From contig NZ_BCQA01000002.1 of NCBI RefSeq assembly GCF_001748145.1, forward strand, positions 186,001 to 250,000: a DNA stretch of 64,000 bases, read 5' to 3'. The translations under genes were made by a program, and so were the position numbers. Below are positions 50,701 through 57,448 of this stretch, one piece after another (positions within the stretch are counted from its first letter, which is position 1; every line of letters begins with the position of its first letter). Source of the stretch: Bosea sp. BIWAKO-01. GTDB lineage: Bacteria > Pseudomonadota > Alphaproteobacteria > Rhizobiales > Beijerinckiaceae. The notes beneath the pieces were generated by a model. The model did not search any database and was not told the DNA's origin. It worked only from the letters and a program-made list of their open reading frames with translations.

Positions 50701-52109
50701 TCACGCAGATGCGAGCCGTCCGCCCGCGTCGCCGCGACCGAATAGTCGAAGCCTTCGCCGTTCGCCCAGCCAGTCTTGAGATAAACCTTCACCTCGCTGG
50801 TCAGGCCTTCCACGAAGTCGCTGCGATAGCCGTCAAAGCGGGTGTATGGACCCGTGTCGTCGCTCTGGTCGTCGCTCTGGGTGAAAACCGCGTATTGGCC
50901 TCCGTCGGCGGTGGAGATTCCGTCATCGCCGCTGTCATGGATGGCGATGTTTCCATGCCAGCCATTGCCGCCATCCAGAATGCCTGCGGCATTGGCTTCG
51001 AAGCCCTGATAAAAGCCCAGCGTCGGTGCGTCGTTGGTGCCGGTGAGGGTGATGGTGACGTCCTGCGTCGCCGTTCCGCCATGGCCGTCGTCGACCGTGA
51101 TGGTATAGGTCTGGGTCCGCGTCTCGCCTTCCGCCAGTAAGTCGGCGACCGAGAAGGTCCAGCGGACGATGCCTTCGCCGTCGCCGGTCGTGTCGTTGGC
51201 GACAGTGGCGATCAGCTGACCGACATAGGCGCTTCCAGCCGGCGTCACCGACACCGTGTGGCTGTCGGAAAGATCGGCATCCAGGAACGGGATCTCGCCG
51301 GTGACGGTGTGCGGGGCAGCGCTCCCGGTGACGCCTGCCGTTTCGGTGAGGTTTCCGGCAAGGTCGCCGAGCGAGATGGCGTCGACCGCGATGCCGCCCG
51401 CCACGTCGATATTGGTGAACCAGCCGTAGCGGTTGCCACCCACGTCCGAAATCAAATCGGTCGCATTCGAGAGCGTCTGCGTGAAGACGACAGCGCCGGC
51501 GGCGTCGATCAGGTTCAGGTCGACCGAGAGCTGGCCGGCGATATTGTGGAAGACGTGTTGCAGCGTGAACCAGCCGCTCGCCGAAACTGTGTAGGGCGTA
51601 CCCGACCCCAGATCCTGGCGCGGATCGAAGTTGGTGTTGTTCGATGCGCCGACCAGGAGCTGCCCCGTCGAACCATCCTTGGTGACATGGAAAATGAAGT
51701 CACGCAGATGCGAGCCGTCCGCCCGCGTCGCCGCGACCGAATAGTCGAAGCCTTCGCCGTTCGCCCAGCCAGTCTTGAGATAAACCTTCACCTCGCTGGT
51801 CAGGCCTTCCACGAAGTCGCTGCGATAGCCGTCAAAGCGGGTGTATGGACCCGTGTCGTCGCTCTGGTCGTCGCTCTGGGTGAAAACCGCGTATTGGCCT
51901 CCGTCGGCGGTGGAGATTCCGTCATCGCCGCTGTCATGGATAGCGATGTTTCCATGCCAGCCATTGCCGCCATCCAGAATGCCTGCGGCATTGGCTTCGA
52001 AGCCCTGATAAAAGCCCAGCGTCGGTGCGTCATTGGTGCCGTCGAACGGATCCGCGCCCGCCGCAACAACCAACTTGTCCGCGCCAGAGGTGAGGGTCGT
52101 TGTGGCCAT
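44772..52109 (-). CDS. giant repeat-containing surface protein, type I secretion substrate
   Basis: About 2,445 residues from ATG 52109 (MATTTLTSGADKLVV). Order: a 25-residue RTX-like lead; five tandem 333-residue repeats (26-1696), each a roughly 200-residue beta-rich module starting GFYQGFEANAAG plus a VCBS-type domain ending ATQDVTITLTGTNDAPT; a dystroglycan-cadherin-like domain (about 1697-1795); a cadherin-like domain (to about 1905); six 57-residue FG-GAP-like repeats with the Ca-binding DVNGDGKADIVGFG (1906-2247); and an acidic C-terminus with a duplicated block (SDFIWG...ADDMLVFVANDAVD) ending LSADDFRFA, as in type I secretion signals. No N-terminal signal peptide. The secretion ABC and adaptor genes face it 970 bases away. 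Probably an adhesin or biofilm protein; no enzymatic domain seen. Confidence 0.9.
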   Translation of the reverse strand: MATTTLTSGADKLVVAAGADPFDGTNDAPTLGFYQGFEANAAGILDGGNGWHGNIAIHDSGDDGISTADGGQYAVFTQSDDQSDDTGPYTRFDGYRSDFVEGLTSEVKVYLKTGWANGEGFDYSVAATRADGSHLRDFIFHVTKDGSTGQLLVGASNNTNFDPRQDLGSGTPYTVSASGWFTLQHVFHNIAGQLSVDLNLIDAAGAVVFTQTLSNATDLISDVGGNRYGWFTNIDVAGGIAVDAISLGDLAGNLTETAGVTGSAAPHTVTGEIPFLDADLSDSHTVSVTPAGSAYVGQLIATVANDTTGDGEGIVRWTFSVADLLAEGETRTQTYTITVDDGHGGTATQDVTITLTGTNDAPTLGFYQGFEANAAGILDGGNGWHGNIAIHDSGDDGISTADGGQYAVFTQSDDQSDDTGPYTRFDGYRSDFVEGLTSEVKVYLKTGWANGEGFDYSVAATRADGSHLRDFIFHVTKDGSTGQLLVGASNNTNFDPRQDLGSGTPYTVSASGWFTLQHVFHNIAGQLSVDLNLIDAAGAVVFTQTLSNATDLISDVGGNRYGWFTNIDVAGGIAVDAISLGDLAGNLTETAGVTGSAAPHTVTGEIPFLDADLSDSHTVSVTPAGSAYVGQLIATVANDTTGDGEGIVRWTFSVADLLAEGETRTQTYTITVDDGHGGTATQDVTITLTGTNDAPTLGFYQGFEANAAGILDGGNGWHGNIAIHDSGDDGISTADGGQYAVFTQSDDQSDDTGPYTRFDGYRSDFVEGLTSEVKVYLKTGWANGEGFDYSVAATRADGSHLRDFIFHVTKDGSTGQLLVGASNNTNFDPRQDLGSGTPYTVSASGWFTLQHVFHNIAGQLSVDLNLIDAAGAVVFTQTLSNATDLISDVGGNRYGWFTNIDVAGGIAVDAISLGDLAGNLTETAGVTGSAAPHTVTGEIPFLDADLSDSHTVSVTPAGSAYVGQLIATVANDTTGDGEGIVRWTFSVADLLAEGETRTQTYTITVDDGHGGTATQDVTITLTGTNDAPTLGFYQGFEANAAGILDGGNGWHGNIAIHDSGDDGISTADGGQYAVFTQSDDQSDDTGPYTRFDGYRSDFVEGLTSEVKVYLKTGWANGEGFDYSVAATRADGSHLRDFIFHVTKDGSTGQLLVGASNNTNFDPRQDLGSGTPYTVSASGWFTLQHVFHNIAGQLSVDLNLIDAAGAVVFTQTLSNATDLISDVGGNRYGWFTNIDVAGGIAVDAISLGDLAGNLTETAGVTGSAAPHTVTGEIPFLDADLSDSHTVSVTPAGSAYVGQLIATVANDTTGDGEGIVRWTFSVADLLAEGETRTQTYTITVDDGHGGTATQDVTITLTGTNDAPTLGFYQGFEANAAGILDGGNGWHGNIAIHDSGDDGISTADGGQYAVFTQSDDQSDDTGPYTRFDGYRSDFVEGLTSEVKVYLKTGWANGEGFDYSVAATRADGSHLRDFIFHVTKDGSTGQLLVGASNNTNFDPRQDLGSGTPYTVSASGWFTLQHVFHNIAGQLSVDLNLIDAAGAVVFTQTLSNATDLISDVGGNRYGWFTNIDVAGGIAVDAISLGDLAGNLTETAGVTGSAAPHTVTGEIPFLDADLSDSHTVSVTPAGSAYVGQLIATVANATAGAGDGEGIVRWTFSVADAAIDFLAAGQTRTQTYTITVNDGHGGTATQDVTITLTGTNDAPTLVNAIADQPTSEDQVWSFQIPENAFSDVDGDTLTYSARLADGSALPDWVNFDAATRTFSGTPPLNFSGPLDFKVTASDGSVSASDTFTLSIAPVNDAPVITSNAGGDTATVRVAENSRAVTTVIAADAEAGQTLSYSIIGGADASKFTIGSSTGALSFVTAPNFELPTDAGGNNVYDVIVQASDGHGGIDAQAIAVSVTDVVENFAAFTFELASFAPGAGGWNSDDLYKRELADVNGDGKADIVGFGLAGVYVSLATGSGHFAAPTFELASFAPGAGGWNSDDLYKRELADVNGDGKADIVGFGLAGVYVSLATGSGHFAAPTFALASFAPGAGGWNSDDHYKRELADVNGDGKADIVGFGLAGVYVSLATGSGHFAAPTFELANFAPGAGGWISDDLYKRELADVNGDGKADIVGFGLAGVYVSLATGSGHFAAPTFELASFAPGAGGWNSDDLYKRELADVNGDGKADIVGFGLAGVYVSLATGSGHFAAPTFALASFAPGAGGWNSDDLYKRELADVNGDGKADIVGFGLAGVYESLASGFGDFATSAAAGVDAGPRDGGIATILDAGEDALPGERGSDFIWGLTAADTLTGSADKVTPGGEAADDMLVFVANDAVDHAIRVAGEDAPPAEGGSDFIWGVTAGDTLTSSADKATPGGEAADDMLVFVANDAVDRIGGFEGGAVVGNAISILGQTSFDPFAELPAAAGVIGGAPQLDITGSTDIVEDLATFSQLSADDFRFA
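45369..46394 (-). repeat. six tandem 171-bp repeats encoding FG-GAP-like units
   Basis: Period exactly 171 bases (57 codons), six copies, nearly identical. Each encodes a DVNGDGKADIVGFG calcium-site loop followed by GVYVSLATGSGHF. Small differences (DDLYK/DDHYK, WNSDD/WISDD, FELAS/FALAS) distinguish copies. In-frame expansion or contraction would not disturb the protein. Confidence 0.95.
47022..52034 (-). repeat. five tandem ~1-kb coding repeats (four of 999 bp, one of 1,017 bp)
   Basis: Units in protein order: 51036-52034, 50037-51035, 49038-50036, 48039-49037 (999 bases each) and 47022-48038 (1,017 bases; the last has six extra codons and a diverged end). Across most of their length the units look base-identical; one synonymous Ala codon is GCT in the two outer units and GCC in the three inner ones. 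Such identity points to recent amplification or ongoing gene conversion. Confidence 0.96.
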
Positions 52110-52181
52110 AAGGTGATCCGATCTGTGTTGATTTTTGCAACTAGAGGCAGCGACACGGCGAGCGTCAGGCACGATCCGGTT

Positions 52182-52725
52182 TCAGTCTGGCCTCAACAAC
52201 TCTGCGGCTTCGAGGGAAGCTGACCAGCCGGTGCGGCACAGCTGAGTGCATAGGGCGGCGGACGACGATGCGTCTTGTTTACGTCCGCCAATGCCTTGAT
52301 AACTCTTGCCACGGTAAAGCCGCGCCAGCAGCTTGACGCCATCGACCTTGAGCAACCCGCGCACTTCGTTTTCCAGATCGAGACGCCCCCCGCGGCAAAG
52401 CCTTGAGCGCACCCAGCGGCGTCTTCAGGCGCTGGCTTTCGAGGCTCTTCACACGAACCTCGCGATACCCGCCGGCCCGCAGGATCCTGCGCTACGCCGC
52501 GCGTGTCGCCACGATCGGCCTTGTTGAGCGGGCTCGACAGGGTCGTCTTGACCTGCCGGTCTCAAGCGCGACGCCCTCAACCTGGTCGGCAAATCTGCGG
52601 ATGCTGACTGCGATCTCCTCGATCTCAAAAGCGACAGTGCGCTCCAGGCAGACTGCCCCCGCCTCGTCGACGATGCACAGCGACGAAACCTGACGGCCAA
52701 CACCGACACCCGCGAAATGCGACAT
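52182..52725 (-). pseudogene. degenerate IS110-family transposase
   Basis: Starts MSHFAGVGVGRQVSSLCIVDEAG, the N-terminus of IS110-type DEDD transposases, then shifts frame; further on LENEVRGLLKVDGVKLL matches the family's ENDIRGLLK segment. Several internal stretches and the whole C-terminal half are lost. It sits between the giant surface-protein gene and its secretion genes. Confidence 0.65.
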
Positions 52726-53078
52726 CTTCCTGCCTGAGACACAGCCCCCGCGGCCATGAACATCACAGGGAGCTCGCCTCCGTCTCGAAGATGAGCCCGG
52801 TTACGAATGATCTCGGGCACATCCCGATCCTCTCACGACCCGATACGGGGAGAGGCCATGCGAACGACGACGCTGGCGGCGGCAACCTCCGGTAGGCACA
52901 GGCGGCCGCGCTGGCGTCAGCGGATGAACCTGTTCGATACCGCCAAGCCTGAGGCCGGCGCCGTACCGCTCTCGTTGTCGTAAAGGCACAAGACGCTGTC
53001 GGAGACGAACAAGACGCGAGTACGGCCTTCAGACTAGCAAACACCGCATCGGTTCTCTCCTCATTGGGTATTTAAGGC
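52726..53078. other. upstream region of the type I secretion operon
   Basis: About 350 bases without a supportable gene. It should contain the promoter for the rightward secretion genes; no clear -35/-10 pair stands out. Confidence 0.4.
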
Positions 53079-54833
53079 ATGACCACTCCAGGATCTCCCT
53101 ATGTGCGCGCCCTGGGCCGCTCCCGGGCTGCGTTCCTGACCATGGGCATGATCTCGGGGGCGATCAACATCCTGACGCTCACCGGTTCCCTGTTCATGCT
53201 GCAGGTCTACGACCGGGTGCTGCCGAGCCGGCAGGTCCCGACGCTGGTCGCCCTTCTTGGCGTTGTCGTCTTTCTATACGCAGTGCAGGCCGTCCTCGAG
53301 GCGATCCGGTCGCGCATGATCGCCCGCATCGGCCGGCGGCTGGACGAAGATCTGCAGGGCGAGGCCTTCCGGGCCGCCGTCACCCTACCTCTGCTCGCGA
53401 ATGTCGGCCAGGAGCGGATCGATCCGGTCCGCGATCTCGACCAGGTCCGGCAGTTCGCCAGCTCTCCTGGCCCGGCCGCGCTGTTCGACCTGCCCTGGGT
53501 TCCGCTCTACCTCATCATCTGCTTCCTGTTTCATCCCTGGCTCGGCTGGCTGACCTTCCTGGGCGCCGCTATCGTCTCGGGGCTCGCGATCTGGGGCGAA
53601 TTGCGGGCCCGCAGCATCAATTCCGACCTGGTCAAAGCCGGCGCAATACGACAGGCGATCGCCGATGGCGGCAGGCGCAACGCCGAAGTACTGGCTACCA
53701 TGAACCTCGCAAACCGGATCGAGCAGCGCTTCCAGGACGCGAACCAGACGTTCCTTGAGGCGACGCAGGCCGGCGTCGACCGCAATTCCTTCGTCAGCGC
53801 GGTCGTGCGCGGGCTGCGTCTTCTGCTGCAATCGCTGGTGCTGGCGCTGGCCGCCTACCTGGCGATCAGGCAAGAAATTTCGTCGGGCGCCATCATCGCG
53901 ACCTCGATTCTTTCATCGCGCGCGCTCGGGCCGATCGATGCGACCGTGGCGCAATGGCGGTTGTTCATCGGCGCGCGCCAGGCCGCGACGCGCCTGCGGC
54001 GGGCGCTCGGCCTGCTCAATCTGCGGTCGCCTGAAACGCGCCTTCCTGCGCCGCGCAAGCAGCTCAAGATCGAGGGTGGGTTCATTGCTCCTCCCGGCGC
54101 CTCGCTGCCGACCGTGTCCGGCGTGCAGATCCTGGTCGAGCCGGGAGACGGGCTCGGCGTCATTGGACCCTCGGGCTCTGGCAAGACGACGCTGGCGCGC
54201 GCCATCACTGGCGTATGGCCGCTGATGCGCGGTGAAGTCACGCTCGACGGGGCGCCGCTCGCGCAGTTTCGTGCCGACGACCGGGGCGCGGCGATAGGCT
54301 ATCTGCCGCAGGACGTCGACCTCTTCGACGGCACCATCGCCGAAAACATTGCGCGCTTTGATCCCGAGCGCACCGACGAGGCGGTCGTTCGCGCCGCCCA
54401 GCTCGCCAACGTGCACGAGCTAATTCTCAAGCTGCCGCGGGGTTACGACACGCGCATCGGCGACGGCGGCCTGAAACTCTCCTCCGGCCAGCAGCAGCGC
54501 CTTGGGCTTGCGCGTGCGCTCTACAATGATCCCTTCGTCGTCGTCCTCGACGAGCCCTATTCCAATCTCGATGGCGAAGGTGACGCAGCGCTTAACCGGG
54601 CTCTGGCCGGTGTGCGGGCCCGCGGCGGCATCGTCGTGCTGATCGCCCATCGCCACAGCGCGATCGGCGCCGTCAACAAGCTGGTTGCGATCATCGACGG
54701 GAAGCAGGCGGCGTTTGGCCCCAAGGAACAGGTGCTCGCGCAGATCGCGCCGATGCAGCGCGCCCAACCCGCGCCCGAGAACGGCGAACCGCAGCGGCGA
54801 CAGGCAATCAAGGTGGTGAGCGATGCAGCCTAA
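53079..54833 (+). CDS. type I secretion system permease/ATPase (PrtD family)
   Basis: 584 residues: about six membrane helices in the first 300 residues, then an ABC domain with Walker A GPSGSGKTT (about 365), signature LSSGQQQR (about 470) and Walker B VVVLDEPYSNLD (about 490). PrtD/AprD-type exporters form the inner-membrane engine of type I secretion and recognise the C-terminal signal of the substrate. The neighbouring giant protein is the obvious cargo. Overlaps the adaptor gene by 11 bases. Confidence 0.95.
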   Translation: MTTPGSPYVRALGRSRAAFLTMGMISGAINILTLTGSLFMLQVYDRVLPSRQVPTLVALLGVVVFLYAVQAVLEAIRSRMIARIGRRLDEDLQGEAFRAAVTLPLLANVGQERIDPVRDLDQVRQFASSPGPAALFDLPWVPLYLIICFLFHPWLGWLTFLGAAIVSGLAIWGELRARSINSDLVKAGAIRQAIADGGRRNAEVLATMNLANRIEQRFQDANQTFLEATQAGVDRNSFVSAVVRGLRLLLQSLVLALAAYLAIRQEISSGAIIATSILSSRALGPIDATVAQWRLFIGARQAATRLRRALGLLNLRSPETRLPAPRKQLKIEGGFIAPPGASLPTVSGVQILVEPGDGLGVIGPSGSGKTTLARAITGVWPLMRGEVTLDGAPLAQFRADDRGAAIGYLPQDVDLFDGTIAENIARFDPERTDEAVVRAAQLANVHELILKLPRGYDTRIGDGGLKLSSGQQQRLGLARALYNDPFVVVLDEPYSNLDGEGDAALNRALAGVRARGGIVVLIAHRHSAIGAVNKLVAIIDGKQAAFGPKEQVLAQIAPMQRAQPAPENGEPQRRQAIKVVSDAA

Positions 54834-56148
54834 CAACAACATGTCCCCGCGCTTCAACGCGAACGATCGCTCAATCCGCAGACATGCGCTCGCAGGCGTC
54901 TTCGTCGTGGTCGGCCTCTTGGGCGGGCTCGCCGCCTGGTCGGCGCTCGCGCAGATTTCCGGCGCGGTCATCGCGTCCGGTGTGGTCGCGGTCGAAAGCA
55001 GCGCCAAGAAGGTGCAGCATCCCGAAGGCGGCGTGGTCGCCGAACTCAAGGTGCACGACGGCGACCGCGTCAGGGCCGGCGACCTGCTGGTTCGCCTCGA
55101 CGACACGGTCCTGCGCGCCAACCTCTCCATCGTCACCAAGAGCCTCGACGAACTGACGGCCCTCGAAGCGCGCCTGACTGCCGAGCGGGACGGCGCAGAC
55201 GCAATTCGCCTGCCCGAGGCGCTTCTCAAGCGCGGCCAGGCCAACCAGGACGCCGAGGCTTCGATCAAGGGGCAGCGGACGATCTTCGACAGTCGCCGCG
55301 CCGCACGCGTCACCGCCAAGACGCAGCTTGCTGAACAGATCGCCCAGCTTGAATCCGGCATCGAAGGCGTGATGGCGCAGCGCGAGGCCCGCGACCGCGA
55401 ACTGGTCTTCATCACCGACGAACTCAAGGGCGTGCGCGAGCTCTACGCCAAGAATTTGGTGCCTATCGCACGCGTCTCGGCGCTGGAGCGGGACCGCACC
55501 CGCATCGAGGGCGAGCGCGGCAAGCTTACCGCCGACATCGCCGCAGCGCGCGGCTCGATCGCCGAGAAGAGAATCCAGATCCTGCGCCTCGACGACGACT
55601 TCCGCTCCGAGGTCGTGAAGGAGCTGGCCGACACGCGCAACAAGATCAACGAGAATGTCGAGCGCAAGACGGCGGCGGAAGACCGCCTCCAGCGCATCGA
55701 AGTCCGGGCGCCGGTTTCCGGCCTGGTGCACCAGCTCAACGTCTTCACCGTCGGCGGCGTCGTCGCCAACGGCGAGACCCTGCTCCTCATCATTCCGGAG
55801 AACGACACGCTCATCGTCGATGCGCAGGTCGAACCGCAGGACATCGAACATATCCATTTGGGTCAGAAGGCGACGGTGCATTTTTCCGCTTTCTCGGACC
55901 GGAACCTCAAGGAGACGATCGGAGAAGTTGTCATCGTTTCGCCCGATCTGATCGAGGATCAGGCGACACGACGCCGCTTCTACCGGGTCAAGCTGTCGGT
56001 CGAGCCTCCGGTCGGTGCAGTCGGCAAGCCGCGCACACTGGTGCCTGGTATGCCCGTTGAGGCATTCATCACCAAGGGCGAGCGGACCGTCCTCGCCTAT
56101 CTGATGAAGCCACTGACGGACCAGATACAGCGCGTCTTTCGCGAATAG
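54823..56148 (+). CDS. HlyD/PrtE-family membrane-fusion protein of the type I secretion system
   Basis: 441 residues. One N-terminal membrane helix (about 22-46), the conserved VQHPEGGVVAELKVHDGD barrel/lipoyl segment (about 65-85), a long periplasmic coiled coil (about 100-285) and the C-terminal beta-barrel ending MPVEAFITKGERTVLAYL. It bridges the ABC exporter to an outer-membrane TolC-like channel, which is not encoded here and is presumably shared. Confidence 0.95.
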   Translation: MQPNNNMSPRFNANDRSIRRHALAGVFVVVGLLGGLAAWSALAQISGAVIASGVVAVESSAKKVQHPEGGVVAELKVHDGDRVRAGDLLVRLDDTVLRANLSIVTKSLDELTALEARLTAERDGADAIRLPEALLKRGQANQDAEASIKGQRTIFDSRRAARVTAKTQLAEQIAQLESGIEGVMAQREARDRELVFITDELKGVRELYAKNLVPIARVSALERDRTRIEGERGKLTADIAAARGSIAEKRIQILRLDDDFRSEVVKELADTRNKINENVERKTAAEDRLQRIEVRAPVSGLVHQLNVFTVGGVVANGETLLLIIPENDTLIVDAQVEPQDIEHIHLGQKATVHFSAFSDRNLKETIGEVVIVSPDLIEDQATRRRFYRVKLSVEPPVGAVGKPRTLVPGMPVEAFITKGERTVLAYLMKPLTDQIQRVFRE

Positions 56149-56315
56149 GGTGCGCTGTCGCCCGGCGGGGGCGCTGGCCAGTCTAACCTGGTTCGAGGTG
56201 GGCCTGCATCACGAGGCGTATGGCTCGGGGTCCCGCCGTGCAACCCAAAGCTATCGCTACAAGGCAAGCTTCTATCAGCTCATAAAAATCGAAAGGTAGT
56301 TTGGAGGGAGCGTTA

Positions 56316-56459
56316 ATGAAATCCTTTCTGTCGCTTTGCTCTGTTCGGTTGGCTTTTTACCTCTCCTCTACGGTGCCAGGCGCGCTCCCTAAGCTAGAAC
56401 CATTGCCAAGAGCGCTCTTGCTGAGCGGTCTTTTGTTGATGCTCGCGAGGCAACCATGA
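56316..56459 (+). CDS. small hydrophobic protein, first of three overlapping small ORFs
   Basis: 47 codons starting MKSFLSLCSVRLAFYL, with a strong GGAGGGAG ribosome-binding site. The stop overlaps the next start (ATGA at 56456-56459). Two hydrophobic stretches; no family recognised. The good ribosome-binding site and coupling make it more than a chance frame. Confidence 0.5.
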   Translation: MKSFLSLCSVRLAFYLSSTVPGALPKLEPLPRALLLSGLLLMLARQP

Positions 56460-56617
56460 CGCTAACAGCCACACTTTTCGCCATTGGCGGACTTGTCGCG
56501 TTAGCTGGTGTCGCCATTGCCGCGTGCGCGATCGAGGAGGGCCGACGGCAACGCCGCATCTATGGCCGGCGCCGCCGTGTTTCGTTTCGCGGTTTCATCA
56601 GGAAAAATGACCCTTGA
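56456..56617 (+). CDS. small membrane protein, second of three overlapping small ORFs
   Basis: 53 codons: one membrane helix (LFAIGGLVALAGVAIAACAI) followed by a strongly basic tail (RRQRRIYGRRRRVSFRG). GAGG lies 6 bases before the ATG. The stop overlaps a TTG start (TTGA at 56614-56617). Function unknown. Confidence 0.55.
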   Translation: MTLTATLFAIGGLVALAGVAIAACAIEEGRRQRRIYGRRRRVSFRGFIRKNDP

Positions 56618-56874
56618 GCCGTGAATTGCAGCGTCGCCTTCTTCGGCTCGCATGCGACCGACAGGGCCAGGGTATCCGCTACAGCGTCAGCGAGCGGCCG
56701 CTCACAGACAAGGAATGGGATGCGAGCAAGGATGGGGCGCTAATCGATTTTGCCGAGCCGGACGGGCTCAGCCCGATCATGACAGAGGCGGATTGGGTCG
56801 AATGCTCTTGTGAGCTGCTTCGGCAGGGCTGGTTTCTGAGTTTTGGGCGCGCGAGGCCTGAGCCTAACACATGA
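56614..56874 (+). CDS. hypothetical protein, third of three overlapping small ORFs
   Basis: 86 residues from a TTG that overlaps the previous stop. Starts MSRELQRRLLRLACDRQGQG; soluble, mixed charge, two Cys in WVECSCELL. No family recognised. Confidence 0.6.
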   Translation: MSRELQRRLLRLACDRQGQGIRYSVSERPLTDKEWDASKDGALIDFAEPDGLSPIMTEADWVECSCELLRQGWFLSFGRARPEPNT

Positions 56875-56879
56875 CTTGA

Positions 56880-57254
56880 TCAGTTGCCTCTGCCGGCATC
56901 GAGCATCGGGGGAGCTTGGATCTCCGGGATATTTGTCAGATCACCAGGCAGCGGAGCGCTTGAGCATCTGAGGTGCAGATCGCGATTGAACTGCTTGCGG
57001 CGGACGTTCTGCTGGTTGGTCACATTGACAGCTGCCAGGGCGCTGGATGGGCTCAGTACCCCAATCATGACCGATGACTTCAGATGCTCCGTCTCCGCTG
57101 AAGCGTAATTCTCAGCTTTCTGTCGCGCCTCTTTGCAGGCTGCGCTTTGCCATTTCCGGTCCGAATGGTTGAGGGAACCGGCATAGCTCGCCGGTTGCGT
57201 CGTGCACCCGACGCAAATCAATCCCACCACAGCGATTGCGGCCTGTATTCTCAT
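56880..57254 (-). CDS. putative small lipoprotein
   Basis: 124 residues with a short signal peptide and a lipobox-like VGLICVGC (Cys 17), so probably lipid-anchored. The mature part is hydrophilic (NHSDRKWQSAACKEARQKAE) with two further Cys. Ends 5 bases from the opposite-strand small ORF. No family recognised. Confidence 0.7.
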   Translation of the reverse strand: MRIQAAIAVVGLICVGCTTQPASYAGSLNHSDRKWQSAACKEARQKAENYASAETEHLKSSVMIGVLSPSSALAAVNVTNQQNVRRKQFNRDLHLRCSSAPLPGDLTNIPEIQAPPMLDAGRGN

Positions 57255-57448
57255 GGCGGCATCCTGATCGATTTTGTTGGGCCGCGCCTAGCGTAATCTT
57301 CCGAAGCTCAATTGCAGTTGGTCTCGGCATCCTCGCGCAGGCGGTACTCGGCGATGCGACCTCGTCGTGAGCGCCCTTCAGTCCCATTTGGGTCTCGAGT
57401 GACAGCAATATTTGAAAACGAACGTCCGGCCGGGCGAACCGACATCAA

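Noticed and set aside
45369..52034. CRISPR-like periodic repeats
   Set aside because: The repeat periods are 171 and about 999 bases, contiguous, in frame and coding, with no spacers.
46611..52223. Long plus-strand ORFs (293-510 codons, one per repeat) opposite the giant surface-protein gene
   Set aside because: They repeat with the 999-bp period, are Arg/Val/Gly-rich, resemble no protein, and arise because the codon usage of the sense strand leaves the antisense frame open.
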